64,000 bases of DNA from Hirsutella rhossiliensis (Eukaryota > Ascomycota > Sordariomycetes > Hypocreales > Ophiocordycipitaceae). The stretch lies in the NCBI RefSeq assembly GCF_020360975.1, contig NW_025408668.1, positions 1,116,001 to 1,180,000 on the forward strand, read 5' to 3'. A program made the position numbers and the translations under genes. Within the stretch, counting starts at the first letter, position 1; each line of letters opens with the position of its first letter. The notes under the pieces were generated by a model. The model had not been told where the DNA came from, made no database searches, and was given only the letters and a program-made list of their open reading frames with translations. This document shows positions 1-10,912 of this stretch, piece by piece.

Positions 1-233
1 CTTTTCTTTATTAGTACTAGTAGGTTATCCTTTAGGTCTTTTACTATTATTAGTTACTATTAAATTTATTAGTTATCTTATAAGATATATATCTCTTAGT
101 TTAATATTAAGAGCTAATATAATAGTAGGTTATATATTATTAAGTATTTTAAGTAGTTTTATTTATAATATAATATCTTTAGGTATAATTTTTTTATTAT
201 AGGTTTAATTCCGTTACTATTTATAGTAGCCTT
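1..233 (+). pseudogene. atp6: Mitochondrial atp6 relic, 5' piece (nuclear copy)
   Basis: Reading from base 2, this translates as the C-terminal half of mitochondrial ATP synthase subunit a, with recognisable blocks such as PLGLLLLLVTIKFISYL and ILSSFIYNII. In the living organelle this subunit forms the proton half-channel of the F0 sector. Here it is a nuclear relic: a TAG interrupts the frame near 200, a conserved Glu reads as Lys, and CA/TG dinucleotides are nearly missing, as RIP leaves them. The gene starts beyond the window edge. At base 233 it is cut by retrotransposon A1, and the frame resumes at 7,183 after the duplicated target GCCTT (229-233 and 7,183-7,187). Confidence 0.88.
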
Positions 234-419
234 TATTATAAAGTAAGTAAAGGTATATATATAGGTGCTATTTATAGTATAATATTAATAAGCTATATAA
301 AGCTCTTTTATATATAGCTAGCCCGCCCTTATACTTATAGGATCTAGCCCTCTATACATAACTATATAGCTTAAGCCGCGGCTTAAGCCTATTACCTATA
401 ATAGTTAAAGACTCTTATA
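234..419 (-). repeat. A1 3' LTR
   Basis: This 186 bp repeat aligns without indels to 6,997-7,182; the differences I compared are A/G or C/T. It ends CTCTTATA, a RIP form of a CA terminus. The flank on its left is the target duplication GCCTT. Confidence 0.95.
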
Positions 420-963
420 TAATGCCCTCCTTTAAGCGCGGCGTAGCGCTGCCCTATTAATAGCTCCTATATAATTAAGCCCGTATTATAGGCTCTTCCC
501 TACCCTTTCCCGTTAATAGGGCCGGCCCTACTAGCCCTATTATCCCCGCGCCTATTAGCCTAGGTAGCCGGGACCTAGCTCTATACTCGTTAGCCGGCTA
601 GCCGTTTAAATAAGGGCGTAACTTATTATATACGCCCCTAGGTAGCCGGTAGCTAGTCTAGACCTACGTAAGCCTTAAGTTACCCGTCCCCTTTACCTTA
701 GGTAGTATCCTCTACTAAGGGGTATATAAGGCGGCATCCCCCCTTTCCCCCTTCCCTTCCTTCTCTCCTTTCTTTAACTATAGTAATAGTATTAATAGGT
801 AAGTTCCGCTTTACCTAAGGCGTTAGTCTATTCTTAGCTATATAGGCCGCTCTATTAACGTATACTTATAGTAGTAGCGGTAGTAGCAATAATAGCCTTA
901 ATAATAATAATAACTTTAACTAATAAGTTCCGCGCCTTATAGAGCGGGAGGCCGTATTCCGTT
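420..963. other. A1 region between 3' LTR and antisense ORF start
   Basis: This stretch holds the minus-sense polypurine tract next to the LTR and about 500 bp of pyrimidine-rich, partly GC-rich sequence. I see no convincing reading frame. By position it would be the upstream region of the antisense frame starting near 964 and the 3' untranslated region of A1. Its RIP-altered equivalent in A2 is about 62,480-63,019. Confidence 0.5.
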
Positions 964-1860
964 ATACTAACTTCCGCGATAGATATATCCGCCTTTCCCT
1001 CTCCTACCTCCTCTTTCTCGGAGCGTGCGGAGTCGTTCGTCGACGCCGTACTAGCCGCGGCCGACGATAACTCCGCCGCTGCCGCCGCTCCTACCCGCGC
1101 CGCTGCTACCGCTCCTACCGCCGCCGCTACTACCTCTACTACGCTATTCGCTCTTACGTCGCCCCTTAGGGTAACGACGCCGTCCCTACCGCTACCTATA
1201 ACGCCCGGCCCCTTAGCCCCCGCCTCTATCTCTACTACCCCTATAAGTCTATAGGTAGGTAAGCGTAATAGACGTTATCCGCTAACCTCCTATAGTATAA
1301 GCGCTAAGTATAAGCCGGCGCTGCCTGCTCGGCCCCCTATATACGTTATACGTTATAGGAGCTCGACTACTCTAACTAGGCTAGGCGCCGCCGCGGCGGT
1401 AGCTGCTACTAGTACGCGCGAGCCGGCCGCGCTTATAAGGCGACGCCTTCTATCCTACTCGCTACGGCGTTAGCTTAGAAGGCCGGCTCGCACGGGTAGG
1501 CGTAGGGGGCTACTAAGAAGCGCCTTACCGCCGCCGCCGCCGCCTACTATAACCTCCGCGCCCTTAAGTAATAGGGCCTTATACTTAAGTAAGTCCTACT
1601 CTTCCGCTCTCTTATTTCCGCCTTTAATATACCTAGCGCTAGGGATACTACCTCTATCGCCCTATCGGCGGTCCCTTTAGCCGTGCCCGCCTCTACTACC
1701 GCCGCTGCCCTTACTACCGCCGCTAGCCGCCGCCGACTAGCTTATAGGCTTAGAGGGCCGCCTTAGCGCCTTAGAGACCGCCGCTGCCGCTAATAAAAAG
1801 GAGGAGGCTAATAAGAACGACGATAACGAGGATAATAATAATAATAATAATAAAGAATAG
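964..1860 (+). pseudogene. Antisense ORF of gypsy family A, Ala/Pro/Thr-rich protein relic
   Basis: From an ATA (probable former ATG) at 964 the plus strand stays in one frame for about 298 codons to TAG at 1,858-1,860, with only a few RIP-type stops. It runs opposite to A1 gag-pol. The predicted product is low complexity: an acidic Ala-rich start with SFVDAVLAAADDN, long Ala/Pro/Thr stretches, then LIGLEGRLSALETAAAANKK and an Asn-rich tail. The same protein is recognisable on the minus strand of copy A2 (start near 62,474, end near 48,955), including SNKALYLSKS and LIGLEGRLSALE. GC content and CpG are higher here than in neighbouring DNA. I recognise no family, so function is unknown. Recurrence in two copies argues it is a real coding part of the element. 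Confidence 0.62.
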
Positions 1861-1869
1861 GCCTAGGTA

Positions 1870-4800
1870 GTTTAAAGGCTCTATTTTATAATAAACGCTA
1901 TTTTTATCTCTACTTATACTATTATACTTATATTGCCTATATTACTATAACTACCCCCTTTATTATACCTACTTTATAGTCTTAGCTTAAGCTACTATCG
2001 GTAGTTTACTAGTCCGTCGTTCTCGTTTACTATTCTAAATAAAGCTTTAAACTTATCGAGGGCTATAGTTCCTATAAACTTATATATAGGTTCCTACGTA
2101 GGGTCGAGATACCTACGCTACTTAACGAGGACCTCCTAGCGTTTCCCCTTACTAACCTTTTTTTAGCGCGCGGCCTATATCTCTTTAACCTCGAACTTAT
2201 CCTTTCCCTCTACCTCGATTATAGGCGGTTAAGCGTCCGCTACTTCTTATCTAGGTAGCGGGTTAAAGGAGGCTCTATAAAGAAGGTCTATATTAATCTT
2301 ATTATAGACCCCTATTAGGAGACTATTAAGCTCTATAACCTATAGGCTAATAACCCTTTATACTATAAACTTTATATATAGCTAGTTAAGCTTTTTCTTT
2401 AGCCGTGCTAACCTATAGTTATAGAGGTCTAGCTATACCTTATCTCTTACCGTAAACCTATCTACTAGGGCCTTAGTCTTATTAGCGTGCCGCTCTTAAT
2501 CTTACGCCGCGGCGGCTATTATAGATTAATAATAATCTATAGTCTCTTATAGCTTTTATATAAACGCGGAGGCGCGGCCCTCTAGTAACGAATTACTATA
2601 CTACTCCGCTACTATGTCTATAGTAAAGGGAACTAGTAAAGGTAGTTCGAAGCTATATATTATAAAGAAAGGGGCTATCTTAATAAAGGTATATAGTTTA
2701 CTATTTAATATAAGTTAGGCCGCGGGGAGCTAACGGTCTTAGTTTACTTAGTTATAGGCTATAACGGCCTATAAGTAAGCCTACGCTTCTTAGTTAACCC
2801 TCTTAAGCCCTTTATCGGTCTATAAGTAATATACCGTACTAAGTAGCTATATAATCTAAAGTAGCTAGTATAGGTGCTATTAAAAGTAGCTAGTTTAATT
2901 CGATCCCTTATTACTTATAATAAAGGCTAGCTAGCTATATAAGCGGGCCTAGTACTATAGGAATCGCTTTATATAAGACTCTATATCTATAAATAGTATT
3001 AGCTCTAATACTATAGACTTACTAAGTTAGTTCTTAATTACCTATATATAGTAGTTGCCGCCCTTTATAAGTAGGAGGTCCGTTATAAAGTCTATCTATA
3101 TATATATATAGAACCGGTTAGGTACTAGAAGCTACTTAAGTAGCCCTTTAAGCTACGCCCTTTAAATCTTAATATAGCTATAGATATCGTAGTTATAAAA
3201 GAAGCGGCGAACGTAGTACTATAAGAGGGGCTAGTAGAAATCCCTTGCGAGGCCTACTACTATGCCCTACCTACCTAGGTAGCCTACGATACTAGAGTTA
3301 TAGACGAGCTAGACTAGCTTCCCTTAGAGCTCGTTCTATTTATCTAGCTCTAGCGGTCTATCCTTCTCCTTAGCTTCTATAGTATACGGCGCGCCTAGCA
3401 CCTATAGTCTCCCCCGCTAACGTAGGTGCCCCTATAGGTCGATATAATAGTCGGCTACTTATACCTTTAGCTTTAGCTTTAAATTAAAGCATCGAGCGCT
3501 AGACTTAACGGCGTAGCGTACGCTCTCGTAAGTACGGTCTAAAGATAATATCCTATCTTATAAGCGCTAGAGGACCTTATCTTAGAATACCTACGCCGTA
3601 CGCGCCCTTAGGCCGGTCTATCCCTCCTTACTAAGCCGAAGCGAAGGTATAAGAGAAGGCTTATCTATTAGCGCTACGCCTTCCTCTACTAAGGAAGCTC
3701 CTATATAAGTCTATAGCGCTTCTTATAGGATAAGCTATAGATCTTAGGCCTCGATATCCGCTCCCGTCGGCCGGTCTTAATCCCTCTAAGAAAGCGTATC
3801 TAGGACTATAGAGTCCTACCCTAGCTAGTACTTAATCGAGAAGTTAAAGCGTAAGAGATACGCCGCCTAGCGGGCTTATTACTCTAAGAGGTACTAGCGA
3901 GTTATAAAGTACTCGAGGTTCCTATAGTCTATAAGAACCTTAAAGCTCTTATAGCTCCGGAGCTCTGCTTACTATTACTTAAGGTAGCTAATAATTACTA
4001 GTATCTCTTTATTATAAATAGCGTAATTCCGCTCTACTAAGGTTAGCTTATAGGAGTAGAACGCTACTAGTTACTTCCGCTTATTTACCTCCTAGGAGAG
4101 CGTTCCTTTAAGTGCCTAGCCGCTATAGTCCGCTTTAACTAACGTAGACTAGTTAAAGTCCTATTAGAGTAGTACTAGGGCTTAAGAGAATAGGTCCTTA
4201 AGTATATAGAACGCTCCTTCCTATATAGGCCCCTAGTAAAAAGCGGTCTACTTCCTAGTAATCTCGTTTAAGGGCATTATAATATAAAAGAAGCCCTTAA
4301 TAAATATCCTATAATAGTTCGCGAACCTAAGGAAGCTCTATATACCTATCTACGTAGTTAGGGTAGCTTAGTCCCGAATCGCCTAGATCTTTATAGGATC
4401 CGCCTATATACCTATACTAGCGTAAATAATAAAGCTTAGGTACTTAACCCTCTTAACCTTAAATTTATACTTATTTAAGTTAAGGTAGAGCCTATAAAGT
4501 TAAAGGCGCTCTAAGACCCTCTATACTTTCTATATATAGTCCTTATAAGAGCCGCTTATATAGATAAGGATATTATCTATATATATAAAGGTAAACTTAT
4601 CGAGGAAGTCTTAAAGTACGTTATTAATATAATACTAAAAGGTAGCGGGCGCTCTTAAGAGGCTAAAGGGCGTTATAAGCTACTTAAATAAGCTATAGCG
4701 TATATAGAACGCCGTCTTTTACTCGTTACCCTCTAAGATCTATACCTTATAGAACGCTTATTTTATATCTAGCTTTATAAACTACTTTGCCTTTAAAAGG

Positions 4801-6900
4801 TTATAGAGTATATCTAAGATTAAGGGTAAGGGGTAGCGGTCTAGCCTTATAATTACGTTTAGAGCCCTATAGTTATAATAAAACTATATCCCGCCCCTTA
4901 GTTTATATATAAATAGGACTAGCGCTCTTACTTTAGAGCTACTTACTTAAATAAAACCCTTATCTAGGAGGTCCCTTAGCGTTTTCTTTAGTACTAGCAG
5001 CTCCGCGTATAATATACTATATAGCGGTCTAAATAGTATAGGTAGTTCTTACCCTTTTTTATTAGTATAGAGTACGATCTAATAGTCTACCCTTAGCTTA
5101 TATAAGTTAAGCTTATTTGCTTCCTAGGACTTAAATAGCGGTAGGAGGTCGTAAAAGCGCTCTAGTATCTATTACTATAGCTTAGAAGGCGACTTTAGCT
5201 TCTTTGCCCGGAGGGCCTTATCGATATCCGCTAAGCTAACTACGTAGACCGCTACGTTAGCCGCTGCCCGGCCTTCCTCTTACTTTAACCGTTATATAGT
5301 TCCTATAAAGATAGAGGCAAGGACTTCTTATACTAAGTATAAAGCTCGCACGCTTAGTCCTACGCTTATAGAACTATCGTTATAGCGGACCTACTATTAT
5401 ATAGGCCTAAACTATAGCTTCTTTTAGTATAAAACTAAGTATAACTCTATATATAATAACTAGGGTTTCCTAAGGATTAAGGGAAACTCTAGTTAGGGGA
5501 TTATATAGGCTATAATAAGCTTACGGTAACCGTTAACCTTTATAGCTAGCTACGTAATACCCTTAATTACCGTACCCTCTATCGCGCTTAAGGCGCCCTT
5601 TACTTACCTTAGGGCGATCCTTTCTACTAGTACTTATATCTCTTATATAAGCGCCTTATTAACTACGGCGTAGTACTAGTAGCCCTTATCTATAAGGGCG
5701 GCGATAGGTAAGGAGTTATTAACTATAACCTATATTAAAGTAAGCTCCTCTTTTATATAGGCGGATAATTCCTCCTTCTCCTTTACTAGTGCTAGTAATT
5801 AGGGCTCTAGAGCCTATCTTTACTCTAGAGCTACTCTTTTTCCTTTAGGCCTAAGGGAGCGGAGTCCTCTTTATCGTTTAAGGTAAGGAGCGGTTCTATC
5901 TTCGCTACTCGAACTATTATAGGCCGCTTAGCTAAAAGGAAGGGGCATTTTAATATAAAGTATATAGACGCGCCGTAACGTAGGTAGCGGCCGTTAGCCT
6001 TCCTTTTCTTAATTTCCTCGCTTATTACCTACTTCGCCTACTACTTAAAGAGCGGGATAGTATAGGGGATATTTAAAGACGACTTCCTACCGCGTTTAGC
6101 TCGGTTTATATAGGTAGCCGATATTAAGGTATCTCTATTAGTATCGATAGTTAGCTATTCCTTTTATAGAGGGGCGGTAATCTTATCGCCGCTATACGGC
6201 GTACGCTTATAAAGCTTCTAGAAACGCGGCGTCTACTTATAGCCTTATACTACCTTTATTAACCGGCTTATATACTCGCTATAGTTAGTAGGTATAATTA
6301 TAAGGATAAGTAGCTCCTATAGGGCTAGTATAATTAAGTTCGATAACTATATAAGCTTCGCGCTATCTTCCTATACTATAGTTCCCGCTACTTATAAGAG
6401 CGTCTCTTTAAAGTTAAGGAGGAATTTACTAAAGGTCTACTTATCCCTCTACTTAAGGGTCTATAGCCTATCCTATGCCTTCTCCTACTCCTATACGTTG
6501 CCGAACGTATATATAAGGTATTAAAAGAAGTCCTATAGGTTGCGTCTACCTCTAGGGCCGCCCTTATCTTAGAATCTAGAGATCCGCTATATCTAGGGCT
6601 CTAGTAGCGTATAGAGGAGCGAATACTACGCTATATTACGATAGCCGTTTAGGCCCTATTTCTCGTCTATTATAAACTTTATTTATAGCCGGCTAAGGAA
6701 GAAGTAAAAGGACTTAAGCTTACTATCCTAAGTCGGTTAGGGAAGCGGCTTTTATATCGGTAGTGCCGCCGCCGTAACCGGTATTGCTAAGGTTATAGGG
6801 GTTAACGCTAGTCTTATAGACGGCTCCCTTAGTATAGCGAGAACCTTATTCTTCTCGCTAGCCGTCGCGCTTTTAATCGCTTCTAGGATAGCTATAATAC
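1870..6900 (-). pseudogene. Gypsy A1 gag-pol relic
   Basis: On the minus strand, gag lies roughly at 6,900-5,800 and pol leftward to about 2,000. The clearest domain is reverse transcriptase near 4,640-4,370. It reads FTFIYIDNILIY, followed by RVLERL, LYLNLNKYKFKVKRVKYLSFII, the usual Ty3/gypsy order of catalytic motif, spacer and 'KYLGF' motif. The catalytic box is YIDN (4,572-4,583), the second Asp having become Asn through GATGAT to GATAAT, a RIP change. Integrase and its C-terminal domain, about 3,600-2,200, are inferred from alignment with 44,524-46,148 of A2. Dense TAA/TAG codons make it non-functional. Confidence 0.85.
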
Positions 6901-6996
6901 TTCCTATCCGCTTAAGGGGTAGCGGGGTACTCCCTTAGGGAAGCGGCACCCTTTCTAAGGAGATATCTATTAGATCTATTAGTTAATAGCTTATAC

Positions 6997-7182
6997 TATT
7001 ACGGAGTAGGCAGAGGTATATACGTAGGTGCCGTCTATAGTATAATATTAATAAGCTATATAGAGCTCTTCTATACGCGGCTAGCCCGCCCTTATACTTA
7101 TAGGATCCGGCCCTTTATATATAACTATACGGCTTAGGCCGCGGCCTAAGCCTATTACCTATAATAGTTAAAGACTCTTATA
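6997..7182 (-). repeat. A1 5' LTR
   Basis: This 186 bp repeat begins TATTACGGAG and ends CTCTTATA. It retains a few CA dinucleotides that are TA in the left LTR, so the two LTRs were hit unevenly. The atp6 frame resumes immediately to the right. Confidence 0.95.
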
Positions 7183-7281
7183 GCCTTCTTTAGTTTAAAG
7201 ATAATAATTACCTTAATCTAAGCTTAAGTTTTTATAGTATTAATAAGTTCTTATATAAAAGATAGACTAAACTTATATTAA
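7183..7281 (+). pseudogene. atp6: Mitochondrial atp6 relic, 3' end
   Basis: The frame continues the ATP6 C-terminus (AFFSLKIIITLI, VFIVLISSYIKD) to a TAA at 7,279-7,281. Two glutamine codons of the conserved 'IQAQVF' block are now TAA, the expected CAA to TAA change. The first five bases are the A1 target duplication. With 1-233 it forms one continuous relic split by A1. Confidence 0.88.
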
Positions 7282-8049
7282 TATTTTATAGTTTAGTAAG
7301 GTAGGTCGCTAGTTATTAGTCTATTTTAGTTATAACGCTACTACTTTCTCTTATAAATTTAAGTAAAGAGCGTAGATAATATACCCTTTATTTTATACGT
7401 ACCTATATATACCTATAAAAAGCTTATTATATAGAAGGATATAAGTAGCTAGTCCTTAGTATTAGTAGTATTATCTAGTTATAACTTACGTAAAAGTACT
7501 ACTTTATATAAATAAAATACTATAGCTTATAATAAAGCGCGCCTTAATATATTATATATAATATCTAAAAATATATATAAAATTAATAGCTTAAAATTTT
7601 TTTTTTGCTAAAGCTATTTATATACTACTTAGCTACCTAAAAGTATAAGTAAGAGTAAAAAGTAAGTAAGGAAAATTATATAAATAATAAAAATTTATCT
7701 TTATAAGGAAGAATAAAAATTTATAAATAATAGTAGAAATTAGTACTTATATATCTTAGCTACTATAGCTATTACTCTAGTTATTACTATAGAATCTATA
7801 GTAGGCTTAGTAGCTTCTATAATAAAGCCGCTTATAAATAGTTTATTATTTAAAGTCTAGCTTTAAAGGTAAGACTTAGTATATATATAAAGCGAATAAA
7901 TAATTTTTTTATTAGTATAGTATTTATAAATAGAATATTATATAATCTATTACTCTCCTTATATTTAAATTATTAGAACTTATAGTAATATAATAAACAT
8001 TTATTTTATTAAAAGAACGTTTAGTGTTTTATATAAGTAAAAAGTATAT
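7282..8049. other. Mitochondrial-derived spacer between atp6 and rns
   Basis: About 770 bp of AT-rich DNA lies between the atp6 stop and the first recognisable bases of the small-subunit rRNA. I see no tRNA or protein frame. It includes a T10 run near 7,600. It is probably the original atp6-rns intergenic spacer, degraded by RIP, but this is inferred only from position. Confidence 0.5.
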
Positions 8050-9630
8050 TAAAAAATAATAGTTAAGTTTAGTAATAGCTCTAATTAAATACTATCTAAG
8101 TACTTAATATATACTAATCGTATGTTTTAATTTTTAATTTTAAGTAACTTATAATCTTTAAGGCTATTAATTAAAAAGTAGTATATAAGTAAGTATAAAG
8201 ATATAATTCGCTGACCTTAAAGAGAAGGTAAATCCTTTATAATAAATAAAGGGATATAGTTCTTACTTTAAGAGGATAATAAATATCTTTAAGATAGGTA
8301 GTAGTTAAGGTAATAACTTTACTAGCCGATAACTCTTATAGTCGAATCTAAAAGGTTAATAGACTATATTAGGTCTAAAAAAACCCCTATATAAATTAGT
8401 ATAGTAGTAAGGAATTTTAGTTAATAGCCTAATAGCTAAACTAGTAACTTAGAGAAGTAGTAAGTCCTATTTTAATTATATCTTAAAAGATAATCTATAG
8501 GATTATATTAAAATTAAATAAAGCTTTATTTATATATTAATAATAATAATATATATATTATATCTTAACTAATTATATACTAGTAGTTATAGTAATACGT
8601 AAGAGACTAGTATTATTTATCTTAATTAGGTTTAAAGGGTACCTAGACGGTTAATATAGCTTATATAATATTAGTACTTAACTAGAGTTTTATATAAGAG
8701 GGGAGTACTTAAGGAGGAGAGATAAAATTCTTTAATACTAAAGGGACTTAGTAAAGGTAAAGGCACCCCTTTAAGTTAAAACTAACGTTAAGGGATAAAG
8801 GTATAAAGAATAAATAGGATTAGATACCCTAGTAGTTTTTATAGTAAATAATAAATACTATAGATTAGATAAATAATTTAATAATTTAGTTCGTTAGTAA
8901 CTAATTAATATTAAATATTATTTAGTCTATAAATAAAAGTATAAGCATTCTACCTTAAGAGTAATATAGTAACGTAGGAACTAAAATTACTAGACCGTTT
9001 CTAATAATAATAGTAAAGTATACTATTTAATTTAATAATCTATAAAAAACCTTACTATAATTTATATAATAATATTATAGGAGTTATATAGCTGTTTTTA
9101 GTTAATATTATAAAACTATAGTTTCTATAAAATTAACGAAATCCCTAGCTTTATTTTTAAAATTCTATAATAAAGTATTAGATCCTAGAGATTTAAATAG
9201 AAAAAGGGGATAAAGATAAGTTATTATAGCCTTTATATTATAGGCTATAAACATACTATATATTCCGATATAAAGAGATATAAAAATATAAATTTAAGCT
9301 AATCTTAAAAAATAAGATAAAAATTTTAAGGATTATAGTCTAAAATTTAACTATATAAATAAGTAATTACTAGTAATCGTAAATTACTATATTATAGTAA
9401 ATAAATCTTAGATTAGTACTAACTACTTATTATATATTAAAAAGAGCTTATATAATAAGTTTACTTTCTTAGTAATTAGTAAAGAAAACATATAGGTTTT
9501 ATATAGATATTATATCTATAAATAGTACTAAAGCTATTTATTATCGGGGTTCTTTATATACGTAGTTCTAATTAGTATTAAGTTAAAATACGGTTTATAT
9601 AGTAGAAGTTATATAGGATTAATTAATATA
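8050..9630 (+). pseudogene. rns: Mitochondrial small-subunit rRNA (rns) relic
   Basis: Several universal 16S-like blocks appear in order. They are the 5' domain near 8,060-8,130 (TACTTAATATATACTAATCG, a RIP form of the helix after 'gctcag'), GTAATACG at about 8,595, TTTAAAGGGTACCTAGACGG near 8,630, and the invariant GGATTAGATACCCTAGTAGT at about 8,818. The decoding-end block AAGTTAAAATACGG follows near 9,580. The length of about 1.6 kb suits a fungal mitochondrial SSU gene. CA/TG loss and changes in conserved bases show a nuclear copy under RIP, not a working rRNA. The exact ends are approximate. Confidence 0.9.
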
Positions 9631-9658
9631 AACTATGATTTTATATTTTTTTATATAA

Positions 9659-9741
9659 AGGAGGGTTCTTTTATTAGTAAGAAAGGTTAAGCTATAAACT
9701 TAATAGCTATAACTTTTAAGAGTTTAAATCTCTTATCTCCT
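9659..9741 (+). pseudogene. trnY: Mitochondrial tRNA-Tyr relic
   Basis: The acceptor halves AGGAG and CTCCT pair. The sequence has a long variable arm as in mitochondrial tRNA-Tyr, and a T-arm with GAGTTTAAATCTC. The anticodon position (9,694-9,696) reads ATA; the ancestral GTA preceded by T would become ATA by RIP. Its place directly after rns matches Sordariomycete mitochondrial order. Confidence 0.8.
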
Positions 9742-9764
9742 ATATTTATATATAATAACTACTA

Positions 9765-9836
9765 GAATTAGTAACTTAATTAGTAAAGGGTTATCCTATT
9801 ACGATAATAAATATTAGTTTAAATCCGATTTAGTTT
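9765..9836 (+). pseudogene. trnD: Mitochondrial tRNA-Asp relic
   Basis: A cloverleaf can be drawn with acceptor GAATTAG/TTAGTTT and anticodon stem TTATC/GATAA. The loop CTATTAC gives ATT at 9,798-9,800. Read literally ATT would suggest Asn, but CTGTCAC with both TG and CA mutated gives the same string. With trnN found separately at 10,780, Asp fits the gene order better. Confidence 0.65.
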
Positions 9837-9858
9837 AAATAATAATAAATAATATAAG

Positions 9859-9940
9859 AGGATAAGTTACTATTAATTAGTTAGATAATCCCTAAAAGTT
9901 ATAATAAGTTTTATAAGGGTACTTTATTTACTCTTATCCT
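9859..9940 (+). pseudogene. trnS: Class II tRNA relic, probably mitochondrial tRNA-Ser
   Basis: The ends AGGATAA and TTATCCT pair over seven bases around an 82 nt unit with an extended variable arm. The position between trnD and trnN suggests Ser. The anticodon loop is too altered to choose between the two serine anticodons. Confidence 0.55.
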
Positions 9941-9941
9941 A

Positions 9942-10779
9942 TATTTATTATTCTAAATAATAAATTATAGCTTATTATATCCCTAAGGCTAACTCCTAAA
10001 AATCTTAAGTATTTATATAAAATAATAGTCTATCTATAATATAGTAGCTATATTTATAGCCTTACCCTTATAATCTAAGAAAGATTAGGTTATTATACTA
10101 GATCTATAAGGCTAGCTACTTAGTATAAAACAAATATAATAATAAATAGAATAAACTTTTCTTACTTTAGTATAAGCTAATAATAAAAAATATAGTAAGC
10201 GATTATAAGGAAAAGTTACTATAGGTAAGGTAAGCTATTTACTAAATAGTATCTTTTTAGATTTAAGTATTTAAGTTACCTTTTTTCCGCTTTAAGTAAA
10301 TAATAATTATAAATATCTAATTAATATTAAAGAATAGCTTTATATAAACTTTTATTATTTAGCTTCTTAGTTTAGGCTAGCTTATATATACTAGCTTCGC
10401 TATAAAATTAATAACGAATTCTAACTAAGAATCGGACTAACCTTTATTATCCCTATAGTTTTATTATTAATTTTATATATAAGCTATTCTTATATACTAC
10501 TTTTAATATATATATATCTATTTTTATATAAACTAAAATATAGCGTCTTTCTCTATAAACTTAACTATCCTTTACCTATAAATTATACTTAATATAAAAA
10601 TAAAGAGCTTAAGTATCTTAAGCCTTACTTTATATATAGCTTTTATATAATAAAGGGTTAATAAATTTTTTTTATTACCGCTATAAAGCGCGAAGCTTTA
10701 TACTTTTAATTTCTTTCTATATATACCGTAATAGTCTTTTATAGTCGTATAAAAGCTAAAAATAATCTTAATTTATAAG
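9942..10779. other. Mitochondrial-derived spacer between trnS and trnN
   Basis: This is 840 bp of very AT-rich DNA. I find no protein frame, complete tRNA or LTR end. It is flanked on both sides by mitochondrial tRNA relics, so a mitochondrial spacer, or the remains of a mobile ORF once there, is likely. Nothing more can be supported. Confidence 0.4.
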
Positions 10780-10854
10780 AAGCTTTTATAGCTTAACGGT
10801 AAAGCGCGTTACTATTAATAACGTTTAAAGATATTCGATTTATCTTAGAGGCTT
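10780..10854 (+). pseudogene. trnN: Mitochondrial tRNA-Asn relic
   Basis: The unit shows D-arm GCTTAACGGTAAAGC, anticodon stem CGTTA/TAACG and loop CTATTAA. The anticodon ATT (10,814-10,816) derives from GTT by a TG to TA change. The T-arm and an acceptor ending AGGCTT follow. It lies about 60 bp upstream of cox3, as in Hypocreales. Confidence 0.78.
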
Positions 10855-10912
10855 TTAAATAAAAAGAATTTATAACTTAAAAACTATAGTATTTTTATTA
10901 TTTATATATATA

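Larger units (their letters stand above)
234..7182 (-). mobile_element. Full-length Ty3/gypsy LTR retrotransposon A1, RIP-mutated
   Basis: The element is 6,949 bp, bounded by two 186 bp LTRs and by a 5 bp target duplication GCCTT. LTR ends read TA...TA where TG...CA is expected, because RIP changes exactly those dinucleotides. Coding is on the minus strand: 5' LTR at 6,997-7,182, then gag, protease, reverse transcriptase, RNase H and integrase, and an antisense reading frame before the 3' LTR. A purine-rich tract in the minus sense (about 420-435) abuts the 3' LTR. All frames hold many TAA/TAG stops, so the copy is dead. A second copy of the family, A2, lies at 44,524-63,205 in the opposite orientation. 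Confidence 0.95.
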
